NCBI RefSeq assembly: GCF_001266615.1
Contig: NZ_LGHZ01000012.1
Location: 124,001-188,000, forward strand
Length of the DNA: 64,000 nt
Source of the DNA: Kluyvera genomosp. 1
GTDB taxonomy: Bacteria > Pseudomonadota > Gammaproteobacteria > Enterobacterales > Enterobacteriaceae
Reading direction: 5' to 3'
Part shown: piece after piece, positions 1 through 7,976 of the stretch
Layout: each line of letters opens with the position of its first letter
Numbering within the stretch: the first letter of the stretch is position 1
Position numbers and translations under genes: made by a program
The notes under the pieces: model-generated
Told to the model about the DNA's origin: nothing
Seen by the model: the letters and a program-made list of their open reading frames with translations, nothing else
The model's database searches: none

Positions 1-159
1 GGCCACACCGGCCATCTGACTGGTAATGCCCAGGTCAGACTCCATCCCGCCGGGCAAGGCAAAACTAATATTAACCCGGTCCATAAACGAAATAATGCAC
101 GCGATGAGAACAGGCGCAATGATGCGCAGCCAGCGAGTGCCAGGGATTTTCTCATTCAT
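1..159 (-). CDS. MFS transporter, N-terminal part only (gene runs off the left edge)
   Basis: The reverse complement from 159 opens with ATG and stays open for 53 codons to the window edge. The peptide has a short charged start (NEKIPGTRW), a first membrane segment and then the F-M-D-R-V-N-I-S stretch that marks the anion:cation symporter (ACS) branch of the major facilitator superfamily, many of which carry sugar acids. It lies 58 bp downstream of the 2-hydroxyacid dehydrogenase on the same strand and is probably co-transcribed with it. From the neighbours, a ketogluconate or related sugar acid is the likely substrate; this is inference. The rest of the protein is not visible. Confidence 0.8.
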   Translation of the reverse strand, partial: MNEKIPGTRWLRIIAPVLIACIISFMDRVNISFALPGGMESDLGITSQMAGVA

Positions 160-217
160 AATTCACTCTCTCTATCGAGGGAAGGTCACGCTATTTAAGG
201 GCGAGAAAAGACAGTCT

Positions 218-1168
218 TTAATCAATGGCGTTCGGTAATGGGGCATGATCGAAAAAGGCGGCGACATTATTAAAGACCACCTCGCTCATGCGCTGGCGGG
301 TTTCATGGGTGGCGCTCGCCACATGCGGCTGTAAGACGACGTTATCCAGCGCCATCAGTGCCGCCGGAACGTTCGGTTCGTCTTCATAAACATCCAGCGC
401 AGCACCGGCAATCACGCCATTTTGGAGCGCATGAATTAAGGCCTTTTCATCCACCAGCGTGCCGCGCGCGATATTGATAAGCCACGCGTGTTTCGGCATG
501 ACGTTAAATACGCTGGCGTCAATAAGCCCGCGATTTGCCGCACCACCAGAGGCAGCAATCACCAGGAAATCACTCTCATGGGCCAGCGTGTGCAGGTCAG
601 CGCGCCACTGGTAATCAACATGGCTAAGTTTTTTCCGGTCGGTATACAGGATCTCCATATCAAAGCCGTGGGCGCGACGAGCAATGGCCTGGCCGATATT
701 GCCCATGCCGAAAATACCGATTCGCTTGCCGCTGACCTGAGTCGCCAGTGCCGGGGCCTGCTTGAGCCATTTTCCTTCGCGGACAAATTTGTCGCCCTGA
801 CAAAGCTGGCGCGCACCGGAGATCAGCAGCCCCATTGCCAGGTCTGCCACATCATTGGTGAGTACGCCGGAGGTGATGGTTACCGCAATTTGATGAGCAC
901 GGGTATAGTCGAGATCCACCGCGTCAGTGCCGACGCCAAACACGGCTACCAGCCCAACATTCGGCAGTTGTTCAAGTACGGCGTGTGTCACACCAATATC
1001 GCCACGGGTTACCACTGCCTGAACATCATCGCCGACCAGGCGTAAGAACGCCTGCGGGTCAGCCTGTTCGTATAGGCGATGGACCTGAAATGCAGAAGAG
1101 AGTTTATCCAGCAAGCCGTCAACCACCGGAGCAATCAACAACACAGTATTCGGGTTCGCAGTGTTCAT
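218..1168 (-). CDS. D-isomer-specific 2-hydroxyacid dehydrogenase (GhrB / 2-ketogluconate reductase type)
   Basis: 316 residues, normal length for the family. The nucleotide-binding motif G-M-G-N-I-G is at about residues 154-159, and the catalytic triad typical of D-2-hydroxyacid dehydrogenases is present: R235 (in IARGT), E264 (in YEDEP) and H282 (in QPHVASAT). Such enzymes reduce 2-keto acids (glyoxylate, hydroxypyruvate, 2-ketogluconate) with NAD(P)H in the cytoplasm. The ATG at 1168 has a modest AGG upstream. It precedes the MFS gene on the same strand and lies near idnO/idnK homologues, so 2-ketogluconate to gluconate reduction is the best guess. Substrate cannot be decided from sequence alone. 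Confidence 0.85.
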   Translation of the reverse strand: MNTANPNTVLLIAPVVDGLLDKLSSAFQVHRLYEQADPQAFLRLVGDDVQAVVTRGDIGVTHAVLEQLPNVGLVAVFGVGTDAVDLDYTRAHQIAVTITSGVLTNDVADLAMGLLISGARQLCQGDKFVREGKWLKQAPALATQVSGKRIGIFGMGNIGQAIARRAHGFDMEILYTDRKKLSHVDYQWRADLHTLAHESDFLVIAASGGAANRGLIDASVFNVMPKHAWLINIARGTLVDEKALIHALQNGVIAGAALDVYEDEPNVPAALMALDNVVLQPHVASATHETRQRMSEVVFNNVAAFFDHAPLPNAID

Positions 1169-1297
1169 CGTTTTACCTGTTTGAGAGTTCGTAGATTCGT
1201 TACGCCTATCAAACGGGTTTTCACTGCGTCATTTTGCGATCTGCATCACGCTGGATCGTGTTAGAAATCCGTGTTACGGATGGCGTGATCCCTTAGG

Positions 1298-1321
1298 CAA
1301 AAGCCCGAACTGGCGCGGGCT
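1298..1321 (-). terminator. Probable Rho-independent terminator of the LacI-type regulator
   Basis: On the minus strand AGCCCG (1321-1316) pairs with CGGGCT (1307-1302) around an 8-nt loop and is followed by TTTGCC. It lies 45 bp past the stop of the regulator gene. The stem is short (6 bp) and the U tract weak. Confidence 0.5.
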
Positions 1322-1365
1322 GGATGACAACAATCACGTAACATAGAACATCAGGCGGGTCGTCG

Positions 1366-2358
1366 TTAGATGGTTTCCCCCATCGACAGACGATAGTGCA
1401 GGTCGACTTTCTCGATAGTCGGTAAGCCTTTTATTTTCTTAATTAAAATCTCGGTGGCGACTTTGCCCATTTCAAAACGCGGCGTCAGTACGCTGGCTAG
1501 ACGCGGGCTGACTATCTGCCCGATCTCCAGCCCATGGAAGCCGGCAATCGCCATCTCTTGCGGAACGTTGATACCCGAGGCGAGGCACTCTTGTAACACA
1601 CCGACTGCCAGGTCATCGTTGGTGCACAAAATGGCATCCATCGCTTTATACATTTGTCGCGCCAGCGTCATCATGCCGGTACCAATCGACACTGAAGAGA
1701 CCTTATTTGGCGCAATTCGTCCGACCGTGAGACCGGCCTCCTCCATCGCTTTGCAGTAGCCCGCATAGCGTTGTTCGTCGCGGATATCTGACATCGATCC
1801 AAAATAGATAATCTGTGTTTTCCCGCTGGCCAGCAGCATGTTGGTCATATCAAATCCGGCGCGATAGTTATCAAACCCAACGTTAATACGCCCGGCGTTA
1901 TCGGAGAGGCCCATCACTTCGGCAATCGGTATTTTCGCCGCCTTCAGGTATTTATCCGCCCGCAGCGTATGCACAGATTCGGTTAACAGTAGCGCTTTCA
2001 TGTTAAGCGCCAGGACGGTGGCGATTTGCTCCTCTTCACGCTGGCTGTCGTAGTCATAGTTCACCACCAGCGTTTGATAACCGTGAGCGATGGTCACCGA
2101 TTCAATGCCTGCCAGTACATCGGCAAAGATCTGATTATTAAAGGAGGGAATTAACACACCTATACGTGGCGCAATATTGCTGCTGATGGCGGGGTTATCG
2201 GCATCCGGCTGGTAGCCCACTTCGGCAATCACGCTGGCAATCCTTTCCGCTGTTTCCGGTTTCACCTTTTCCGGCATGCGCAGATAACGGCTGACGGTCA
2301 TTTTAGTTACACCCGCGAGCGTGGCGATATCATCTAACGTTATCCGTTGTGCTTTCAT
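1366..2358 (-). CDS. LacI-family transcriptional regulator (IdnR/GntR type)
   Basis: 330 residues. The N-terminal LacI helix-turn-helix is clear (T-L-D-D-I-A, then V-T-K-M-T-V-S-R-Y-L, residues 7-27), followed by the hinge and a periplasmic-binding-protein-like effector domain to the C-terminus. The opening resembles the gluconate and idonate regulators GntR and IdnR. It is divergent from the idnO-idnK operon with a 256-bp shared control region, so it most likely regulates that operon and perhaps the dehydrogenase/MFS pair downstream on its own strand. Likely effectors are gluconate, a ketogluconate or a phosphorylated intermediate. I do not give the symbol idnR because true idn operons also carry idnD and idnT, which are not seen here. 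Confidence 0.88.
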   Translation of the reverse strand: MKAQRITLDDIATLAGVTKMTVSRYLRMPEKVKPETAERIASVIAEVGYQPDADNPAISSNIAPRIGVLIPSFNNQIFADVLAGIESVTIAHGYQTLVVNYDYDSQREEEQIATVLALNMKALLLTESVHTLRADKYLKAAKIPIAEVMGLSDNAGRINVGFDNYRAGFDMTNMLLASGKTQIIYFGSMSDIRDEQRYAGYCKAMEEAGLTVGRIAPNKVSSVSIGTGMMTLARQMYKAMDAILCTNDDLAVGVLQECLASGINVPQEMAIAGFHGLEIGQIVSPRLASVLTPRFEMGKVATEILIKKIKGLPTIEKVDLHYRLSMGETI

Positions 2359-2522
2359 TAACCCCGTCCGTCATTACCCAATACAGTCCCGTCATTATGC
2401 CCGCTTGCGCCACAAAAGAGAATGCGCGAGCGCAGGCTCAAAGCCCCGTACAGCGCGGTTTTCCCGGCAACTTCCTCCCCTGGATCACACATGCTGTAAC
2501 CCCTTTTTGTAACATAGTTGAG

Positions 2523-2538
2523 AGTGATCTACATCACA
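2523..2538 (+). promoter_or_regulatory. Putative CRP-cAMP binding site upstream of idnO
   Basis: AGTGA-TCTACA-TCACA matches the CRP consensus TGTGA-N6-TCACA with one mismatch. It sits 77 bp before the idnO start in the divergent control region, fitting catabolite control of a sugar-acid operon. Two GTAAC repeats (2496-2500 and 2509-2513) lie just upstream and could be part of the LacI-type operator, but they do not form a clear palindrome. Confidence 0.6.
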
Positions 2539-2614
2539 GTTTAACCGTCACAAAAACCGTGAGATAGACAGCATCTTCCCAGGGCGCTTTCGGTCCGCGA
2601 TACAGGAAACAGCA

Positions 2615-3379
2615 ATGAACAACTTATTCAGCTTGCAGGGCAAACGTATTTTAATTACCGGCTCCGGCCAGGGTATCGGCTACGTGATGGCGCAAGGACT
2701 GGCACAGTACGGCGCGGAAATCATCATTAACGACATTTCTGCCGAACGTGCAGAACAGGCAGCGATGCAATTGCGTGACGAAGGAGTCACCGCCCACACG
2801 GCGGTCTTTAACGTCACTGACCCGGAGTCCGTGGAAACCGCTATCGCGCAAATTGAGGAGAATATTGGCGCAATCGACGTGCTGTTTAACAATGCGGGTA
2901 TTCAGCGCCGCCATCCCTTCACCGAGTTTCCAGTCAAAGAGTGGAACGATGTGATTGCCGTGAACCAAACCGCCGTGTTCCTCGTTTCACAGGCCGTCGC
3001 CAAACGCATGATGACCCGTCAGGCCGGGAAAATCGTCAATATTTGCTCCATGCAAAGTGAGCTGGGTCGCGACACCATCACCCCTTATGCCGCCGCCAAG
3101 GGTGCTGTCAAAATGCTGACGCGCGGTATGTGCGTGGAGCTGGCGCGGCACAATATTCAGGTTAACGGTATCGCCCCCGGCTATTTCAAAACGGCGATGA
3201 CCCAAGCATTAGTCGATGATAAAGCCTTTACCGACTGGTTGTGCAAACGCACCCCGGCAGCACGCTGGGGCGATCCGCAGGAGCTGGTTGGCGCCGCGGT
3301 ATTCCTGTCGTCAAAAGCGTCGGATTTCGTCAACGGGCATTTGCTGTTTGTTGATGGTGGCATGCTGGTTGCGGTGTGA
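2615..3379 (+). CDS. idnO: 5-keto-D-gluconate 5-reductase, SDR family (IdnO)
   Basis: 254 residues, the same length as E. coli IdnO and very similar along its whole length. It has the SDR cofactor motif T-G-S-G-Q-G-I-G (15-22), N-N-A-G (92-95), catalytic S145 and the Y158-x3-K162 pair. It interconverts 5-ketogluconate and D-gluconate with NAD(P)H in the cytoplasm; the gluconate is then phosphorylated by the kinase encoded next. It is the first gene of a three-gene operon: the kinase ATG is 14 nt past the idnO stop, and the Shine-Dalgarno of the kinase directly follows the stop. Confidence 0.93.
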   Translation: MNNLFSLQGKRILITGSGQGIGYVMAQGLAQYGAEIIINDISAERAEQAAMQLRDEGVTAHTAVFNVTDPESVETAIAQIEENIGAIDVLFNNAGIQRRHPFTEFPVKEWNDVIAVNQTAVFLVSQAVAKRMMTRQAGKIVNICSMQSELGRDTITPYAAAKGAVKMLTRGMCVELARHNIQVNGIAPGYFKTAMTQALVDDKAFTDWLCKRTPAARWGDPQELVGAAVFLSSKASDFVNGHLLFVDGGMLVAV

Positions 3380-3393
3380 GTAAGGAGCCACTT

Positions 3394-3924
3394 ATGGCAG
3401 GGCAATGCATTATTTTAATGGGCGTTTCCGGCACCGGAAAAACCACCGTTGGGCTGGCGCTATCGCAAGCGCTGGGCGCGAAATTTATTGACGGTGACGA
3501 TCTGCATCCACGACAAAACATCGTCAAAATGGCCTCCGGCCAGCCACTGGAGGACAGCGACCGCCAGCCGTGGCTGGAACGTATTGGCGATGTTATTTTC
3601 AGCCTGGGGCAAAAAAATGAGTCCGGCGTACTGGTCTGCTCGGCGCTAAAAAAACGCTACCGCGACCAGCTGCGTGAAGGTAACCCGCGCTTACGTTTTC
3701 TGTGGCTAACCGGCGACTACGACTGCATTTTGCAGCGTATGCAGGCGCGTAAAGGCCACTTTATGCCGGAAGCGCTGCTACGCAGTCAGTTTGCCGCGCT
3801 CGAAGCACCAGATGCCAGCGAGCCGGATATTCTGCCGGTCGATGTTTCAACCGACGTGCCGAGCATCGTCGCCCGCTCGTTAACCCTTTTAGCCCATCAA
3901 CCCGCACAGGGAGTTCCGGCATGA
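3394..3924 (+). CDS. idnK: Gluconokinase (IdnK/GntK family)
   Basis: 176 residues from the ATG at 3394, preceded by TAAGGAG. A GTG at 3376 is in frame but overlaps the idnO stop and has no better ribosome site. Walker A is G-V-S-G-T-G-K-T (10-17), and D-G-D-D-L-H-P shortly after is the gluconokinase signature. The sequence (start MAGQ, then F-I-D-G-D-D-L-H-P and F-L-W-L) is closer to E. coli IdnK than to GntK. It phosphorylates D-gluconate with ATP to 6-phosphogluconate, feeding the Entner-Doudoroff and pentose phosphate routes. Its last codons overlap the next gene by 4 bp (ATGA), indicating translational coupling. Confidence 0.92.
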   Translation: MAGQCIILMGVSGTGKTTVGLALSQALGAKFIDGDDLHPRQNIVKMASGQPLEDSDRQPWLERIGDVIFSLGQKNESGVLVCSALKKRYRDQLREGNPRLRFLWLTGDYDCILQRMQARKGHFMPEALLRSQFAALEAPDASEPDILPVDVSTDVPSIVARSLTLLAHQPAQGVPA

Positions 3925-4394
3925 TTATCGATACACTGACGCGCGCCGAGAAAAACGCGTTCTATCCTCCCGTTATCCGCAAAGCGCTGCGCGCCGTCAT
4001 TCAACAGGAGCCGCACTCGCTGCCTCCGGGAAAATACATCGTTGACGGAGATAATCTGTTCTTTAACGTGGTAGAAGGCGAAACCAAGCCGCTTGCCGAG
4101 CAGCGCCCGGAATATCACCGTCAGTACATTGATATTCATATCGTGCTAGCGGGTGAAGAGATCATTGGTGCAGGAAATAAAGGGCTGGAGATCATCGCGG
4201 ACGGTGAGTTTAATCAGGCGCACGATATCGGTTTTTGTACGCAAATCAGCAGTGAAACGCTGATTCACCTGCATGCGGAAGAAATTGCGATTCTGTTTCC
4301 CGGGGAGCTTCATCGCCCAATGGCGAGCCTGGGAACGGGGGCACCGCTGCGTAAAATTATCGTCAAGATTGATAGCGCGCTGCTATCAGCGTGA
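3921..4394 (+). CDS. YhcH/YjgK/YiaL-family protein (DUF386, cupin-like)
   Basis: 157 residues, typical family length. Recognised by the family pattern: K-Y-I-V-D-G-D-N-L-F-F near the N-terminus, E-Y-H-R-Q-Y-I-D-I-H in the middle, and a late P-G-E-L-H-R-P. Conserved His and Glu residues are likely metal ligands of the double-stranded beta-helix. Relatives (YhcH/NanQ, EbgC, YiaL) sit in sugar and sugar-acid operons and in some cases act as anomerases or isomerases. It overlaps idnK by 4 bp and is the last gene of the operon. The exact substrate is unknown; a role in opening or interconverting sugar-acid forms is inference. Confidence 0.85.
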   Translation: MIIDTLTRAEKNAFYPPVIRKALRAVIQQEPHSLPPGKYIVDGDNLFFNVVEGETKPLAEQRPEYHRQYIDIHIVLAGEEIIGAGNKGLEIIADGEFNQAHDIGFCTQISSETLIHLHAEEIAILFPGELHRPMASLGTGAPLRKIIVKIDSALLSA

Positions 4395-4400
4395 TGCGTG

Positions 4401-4426
4401 GGCCCCGGACGACTTCGCTCGGGGCC
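4401..4426. terminator. Possible terminator hairpin between convergent genes
   Basis: GGCCCCG (4401-4407) pairs perfectly with CGGGGCC (4420-4426) around a 12-nt loop. It sits just past the stop of the operon and before the convergent lipoprotein gene. No T run follows, so the call is uncertain. Confidence 0.4.
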
Positions 4427-4459
4427 ACACTGAAAGGTAGAGCCTACTGAGGCAGGTTC

Positions 4460-4696
4460 TTAATTATCGAGCTCGTTCATTTCCTTAACCTGATCACGGT
4501 TAATCTGCTCGGTTTTACCTGTTTCAGCATTTTTGTACGATACCAGACCGGTGTCATCATCCACCTGAGGTTTACCATCCGTCACAATCGTTTTGCCATC
4601 GGTCGTTTTTAACGTCTGGTTGGAAGAACACCCGGCAACAGTAAAGAGTGCACCTGCGGTAAGCATCGCTACGGTCAATCGCTTATAGTTGGTCAT
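4460..4696 (-). CDS. Small YgdI/YgdR-type lipoprotein (DUF903)
   Basis: 78 residues from the ATG at 4696, chosen because it has a strong GGAGGG ribosome site and gives a proper signal peptide; the upstream in-frame ATG at 4741 does not. The N-terminus has KR followed by a hydrophobic run and the lipobox V-A-G-C (Cys23), so it should be lipid-anchored. The mature part has the DUF903 pattern (TTDGKTIVTDGKP, then YKNAETGK, then I-N-R-D-Q-V). Homologues YgdI and YgdR of E. coli have no known function. It stands alone, convergent with the idn-like operon. Confidence 0.85.
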   Translation of the reverse strand: MTNYKRLTVAMLTAGALFTVAGCSSNQTLKTTDGKTIVTDGKPQVDDDTGLVSYKNAETGKTEQINRDQVKEMNELDN

Positions 4697-4850
4697 GTTT
4701 CCCTCCTGCTTTTCAGCTAAATTCGTTATCACTCTAACCATTTTAGGTTAGTGGCTAAAAAACGTGAGCGAAACCAGAACACTCCGAAGCGTGATCCTTG
4801 AAGGCTATCCAACAATCCACATGACGTTCCCCACGGCACCGGGATTCTAT

Positions 4851-4863
4851 GGTACAAAGTACC
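4851..4863 (+). promoter_or_regulatory. Palindrome before the RpiR-family gene, possible operator
   Basis: GGTAC-AAA-GTACC is a perfect inverted repeat ending 25 bp before the ATG of the regulator. A regulator binding here would probably block its own expression. Related ATGATAC half-sites occur at 7866-7872 and 7943-7949 in the control region of the deacylase and deaminase genes. Confidence 0.35.
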
Positions 4864-4888
4864 GGCTATTTATTTTCAGGGGCTTACC

Positions 4889-5752
4889 ATGTCCGTTTCC
4901 ATCGACATCATTTCCTGCATTACCGACCGTTTCGTTGAACTGACCGCCACCGAGAAGCGCATCGCGCAGTTTATTCTCGACGATATCCAGGCTGCGACCA
5001 CCTTGCCGATCGCCGAAATGGCGCGTCTCACCCAAACCAGCCAGGCGTCGATCACCCGCTTCGCCCGGGCTATTGGCTGTAAAGACGTGCGCGAGCTGAA
5101 GGTCAAACTGGCACAGTCGCTGGCAGTAGGACAACGTTTTATCCTCGATGTGCCAGATCTCGAAGGGGTACAGGGGATCTATGAAACGATCATCAATGTA
5201 CTGGAGATCAACCGCCGAGCGCTTAACCCGGAAGCGCTGAAAAGCGCCGTTGAATGGTTAAGCGGTGCGCGGCAGATCCTCGCGATCGGAATGGGCGGCG
5301 GATCGACGATCTGCGCGCAGGAAGTGCAATTTCGCCTGTTCCGCCTGGGGCTGCCGGTAGTGAGCCAAAGCGACGGTTTATTGGTGAGGATGATGTGCTC
5401 ATCGGTGGCATCCAATGACGTGGTGCTGGCGCTGTCGCTCGGCGGCTACACCCAGGAAGTGGTGGAGAGCGCGGCGATTGCCCGCCAGTACGGAGCGAAG
5501 GTGATTGCGATTACCCCCGCCGATACGCCGCTGGCCAATCAGGCCGATGTGGTGTTGCCGCTTATCGTGCGTGAAAACGATTATATCTTTAAGCCGAGTA
5601 CGTCGCGTTACGCGATGCTGGCGATGGTTGACGTGCTGGCGACGGAGCTGGCAATGGTGAATAAGACCCAGGCGAAAAACCGGCTGCGGCGGATTAAGCT
5701 CGCACTGGACAGCCACCGCGGCGGCGTGGATCGGCAACCGTTGGGGGATTAG
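4889..5752 (+). CDS. MurR/RpiR-family transcriptional regulator (D-amino-acid block)
   Basis: 287 residues. N-terminal HTH_6 domain (residues 1-78; recognition helix region S-Q-A-S-I-T-R-F-A-R-A-I-G-C, 51-64), then a SIS domain from about 125 to 250 (L-A-I-G-M-G-G-G-S, later A-L-S-L-G-G-Y-T). Proteins with this layout sense phosphosugars or other small ligands through the SIS domain. The gene is convergent with ridA and the N-acyl-D-amino-acid deacylase, so it is the likely local regulator of amino-acid salvage. A D-amino acid or its keto product as effector is inference. A palindrome lies just before the start. Confidence 0.88.
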   Translation: MSVSIDIISCITDRFVELTATEKRIAQFILDDIQAATTLPIAEMARLTQTSQASITRFARAIGCKDVRELKVKLAQSLAVGQRFILDVPDLEGVQGIYETIINVLEINRRALNPEALKSAVEWLSGARQILAIGMGGGSTICAQEVQFRLFRLGLPVVSQSDGLLVRMMCSSVASNDVVLALSLGGYTQEVVESAAIARQYGAKVIAITPADTPLANQADVVLPLIVRENDYIFKPSTSRYAMLAMVDVLATELAMVNKTQAKNRLRRIKLALDSHRGGVDRQPLGD

Positions 5753-5760
5753 CGTTTATC

Positions 5761-5905
5761 CCCTCACCCTAGCCCTCTCCCCATGGGGGAGAGGGAACCG
5801 TTTAGCGCAGGACCTGGTTTTCCCTCCCCATGAGGAAATCGGTACCGTTTAGCGCCGGACCTGGTTTTCCCCCTCTCCCTTCCAGGGAGAGGGCCGGGGT
5901 GAGGG
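5761..5905. repeat. Mosaic extragenic palindromic repeat
   Basis: The 145-bp segment begins CCCTCACCC and ends GGGTGAGGG, perfect terminal inverted repeats. Inside are CCCTCTCCCC-AT-GGGGGAGAGGG (5773-5795), a second CCCTCTCCC/GGGAGAGGG pair (5871-5893), and a 28-nt unit starting ACCGTTTAGCGC present twice (5797-5824 and 5844-5871) with one mismatch. It fills the gap between convergent genes, as REP-like elements usually do. No coding capacity is seen. Confidence 0.8.
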
Positions 5906-5925
5906 TCAAGCACTCAAATATCTTG

Positions 5926-6321
5926 TTACTTCGCGCGCTCCGCGTTGTAACAGGTCAAATCAACTTCGACCTTACAGTCCACCACCAAATCCGCTACACA
6001 GCAAACGCGGGCCGGTGGATGGTCGGCAAAAAACTCGCGGAACACCTTGTTGAACGACTGGAAGTAGCGCGCATCGGTGAGATAGACCTTAACGTGCACC
6101 ACGTCAGCCAGTGTGTATCCCGCATCCTGCATGATATCCACGCAGTTTTGAATCGCCAGCCGCGACTGCTCGACAATACCGCCCTCAACCACTTCGCCAT
6201 CTTTCATCGGCGTTTGCCCGGAGACATACAGCCAGCCGCCGGCTTCTACTGCCTTAGCAAAGGGCAAAGACTGTCCGCCCGTACCGGTACTGCCGCCTAC
6301 GCCATAACGTTTAATGCTCAT
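5926..6321 (-). CDS. RidA-family enamine/imine deaminase
   Basis: 131 residues, standard Rid length. It has the family pattern: G-W-L-Y-V-S-G-Q-T-P near residue 30, N-C-V-D-I-M-Q-D-A-G in the middle, and a C-terminal R-V-C-C-V-A-D-L-V-V. RidA-type trimers hydrolyse reactive enamines and imines (for example 2-aminoacrylate) released by PLP-dependent dehydratases. The gene follows the deacylase by 22 bp on the same strand. With a DSD1-type PLP enzyme nearby, a role in finishing or detoxifying that reaction fits well. The usual Arg around position 105 of E. coli RidA corresponds here to the R of ARVCC, so imine deaminase activity is plausible. Confidence 0.88.
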   Translation of the reverse strand: MSIKRYGVGGSTGTGGQSLPFAKAVEAGGWLYVSGQTPMKDGEVVEGGIVEQSRLAIQNCVDIMQDAGYTLADVVHVKVYLTDARYFQSFNKVFREFFADHPPARVCCVADLVVDCKVEVDLTCYNAERAK

Positions 6322-6343
6322 TATTGCTCCTTAAGTTGGTGGC

Positions 6344-7774
6344 CTACCGGCGCAGGAATCGCCCGGCACGCCCGATAATTTTATGATCCTGACCATAGCT
6401 CATCACACCGTTAACCATCACTGCCTCGATACCGGCGGCAGGCTGCTGTGGATCGCTGAAACTGGCCACATCACGGACAGTTTGTGGATCAAACAGCACC
6501 AAATCGGCGAAATAGCCACATTTTACCAGCCCGCGCTCGGCAAGCTGGAAACGCGCCGCCGACATCCCGGTCATCTTGTGAACCGCCTCGGTCAGCGGGA
6601 AAAGCTGCTCATCGCGACTGTAGTGCCCCAGAACGCGCGGGAATGCGCCCCACAGGCGTGGATGCGGCATCGGATCATTAGGTAATCCATCAGATCCAAC
6701 CATCGTCAGCGGATAGCGCAGCACCCGCTGCACGTCCTGCTCATCCATGTTGTAGTAGATGGCTCCGGCAGGCATCAGCCGTTTGCCAGCCTCTTCCAGG
6801 CTCAACGACCAGCTATCGGCAATCTGCTGCAAAGTCTGCCCGGCCATTTCCGGATGCGGGGTGGACCAGGTGATAACAATGTCGAAATCAGCGGTAATTT
6901 GCTTCATATCCAGCGTTGATGAACTGGCGGAATACGGGTAGCAGTCACAGGCAACATCCTGGTGCTGGCGTACCTTATCGAACAACGCCAGCGTTTCTAC
7001 CGTTCGTCCCCAGTTTTTCGCCCCCGCGCATTTATGGTGCGATACCACCACGGGGACCTTCGCATAGCGACCCACGCGGAATGCCTCATCAAGGGCGTCG
7101 AGAATCGGTTCAAATTCAGAGCGTAAATGCGTGGTGTAAATGCCATTTCCCTCAGCCAGCTCCTGCGCCAGCGCCATCACCTCTTCCGTCGTCGACTGGA
7201 AGGCGGAAGCATAGGCCAGCCCGGTGCTCAGCCCTAACGCACCCTGCTGCAGAGCCAGACGCAGCTGCTCACGCATGGCATCAATCTCCGCGTCATTGGC
7301 GGCGCGGAACAGTGAGTCCATATGGTTATTACGCAGCGCAGTGTGGCCAATGAGCGTTCCGACATTCACCGCAGGCCGTGCCTGAGTCACCGCTTCGGCG
7401 TAGGCATCAACCGTTGGGTAGATAAAATGCCCGGCCTCGCCCAGCAGATTCATTGGGTCGGGAACCTCGCCTTTCATGCTCGCCGCTGCCGCGCTAATAC
7501 CGCAATTCCCCACGATGACGGTTGTCACCCCCTGGCTGATTTTCGGCAGATACTCAGGCATACGGATAACGTTGATGTCATCGTGCGTGTGAACATCAAT
7601 AAACCCCGGCGCTAACACTCGCCCGGTGCCGTCAATCTCATGCTGGGCTGAGCCGTGGATAGCAGGAGCGATCTCAACAATGCGATCGCCTTTTACCGCC
7701 ACATCACCGCGATACTGCGGGCTGCCGCTGCCGTCGATAACCGTGACATTGCGGAACAGATAATCAAACTGCAT
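6344..7774 (-). CDS. N-acyl-D-amino-acid deacylase (amidohydrolase superfamily)
   Basis: 476 residues from the ATG at 7774 (M-Q-F-D-Y), the usual start for this family; an in-frame ATG 42 bp upstream gives an unlikely extension. The metal motif H-T-H is in G-F-I-D-V-H-T-H (H62, H64) and the bridging cysteine is in G-N-C-G (Cys91), as in D-aminoacylases. Later features are the V-V-S-H-H-K and M-V-G-S-D-G motifs. It hydrolyses N-acyl-D-amino acids (or D-Glu/D-Asp derivatives) to the free D-amino acid. It is divergent from the DSD1-type deaminase, and ridA follows it, forming one salvage block. Which acyl-D-amino acid is used cannot be told. Confidence 0.88.
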   Translation of the reverse strand: MQFDYLFRNVTVIDGSGSPQYRGDVAVKGDRIVEIAPAIHGSAQHEIDGTGRVLAPGFIDVHTHDDINVIRMPEYLPKISQGVTTVIVGNCGISAAAASMKGEVPDPMNLLGEAGHFIYPTVDAYAEAVTQARPAVNVGTLIGHTALRNNHMDSLFRAANDAEIDAMREQLRLALQQGALGLSTGLAYASAFQSTTEEVMALAQELAEGNGIYTTHLRSEFEPILDALDEAFRVGRYAKVPVVVSHHKCAGAKNWGRTVETLALFDKVRQHQDVACDCYPYSASSSTLDMKQITADFDIVITWSTPHPEMAGQTLQQIADSWSLSLEEAGKRLMPAGAIYYNMDEQDVQRVLRYPLTMVGSDGLPNDPMPHPRLWGAFPRVLGHYSRDEQLFPLTEAVHKMTGMSAARFQLAERGLVKCGYFADLVLFDPQTVRDVASFSDPQQPAAGIEAVMVNGVMSYGQDHKIIGRAGRFLRR

Positions 7775-7976
7775 CTCTTCATTACCCCTGTCGTTTCCTG
7801 CCTTAAAGTTGACCATTTACAAGTGCAGAAAACAGTGAAAGACTACGCAAAACAAGCGCTGAATAATGATACTTTAATTCACTAACAACAATAAAAATTA
7901 AAAATTTCGATTATTTACATAAAGTTAAAACTGAAATGAATCATGATACAAAAAACAATCGCTAAGGAATTATGTT

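Noticed and set aside
2493-2516. Two GTAAC repeats as IdnR/GntR operator
   Set aside because: They are direct and not palindromic and match the known gluconate-regulator operator poorly; noted only in the CRP entry.
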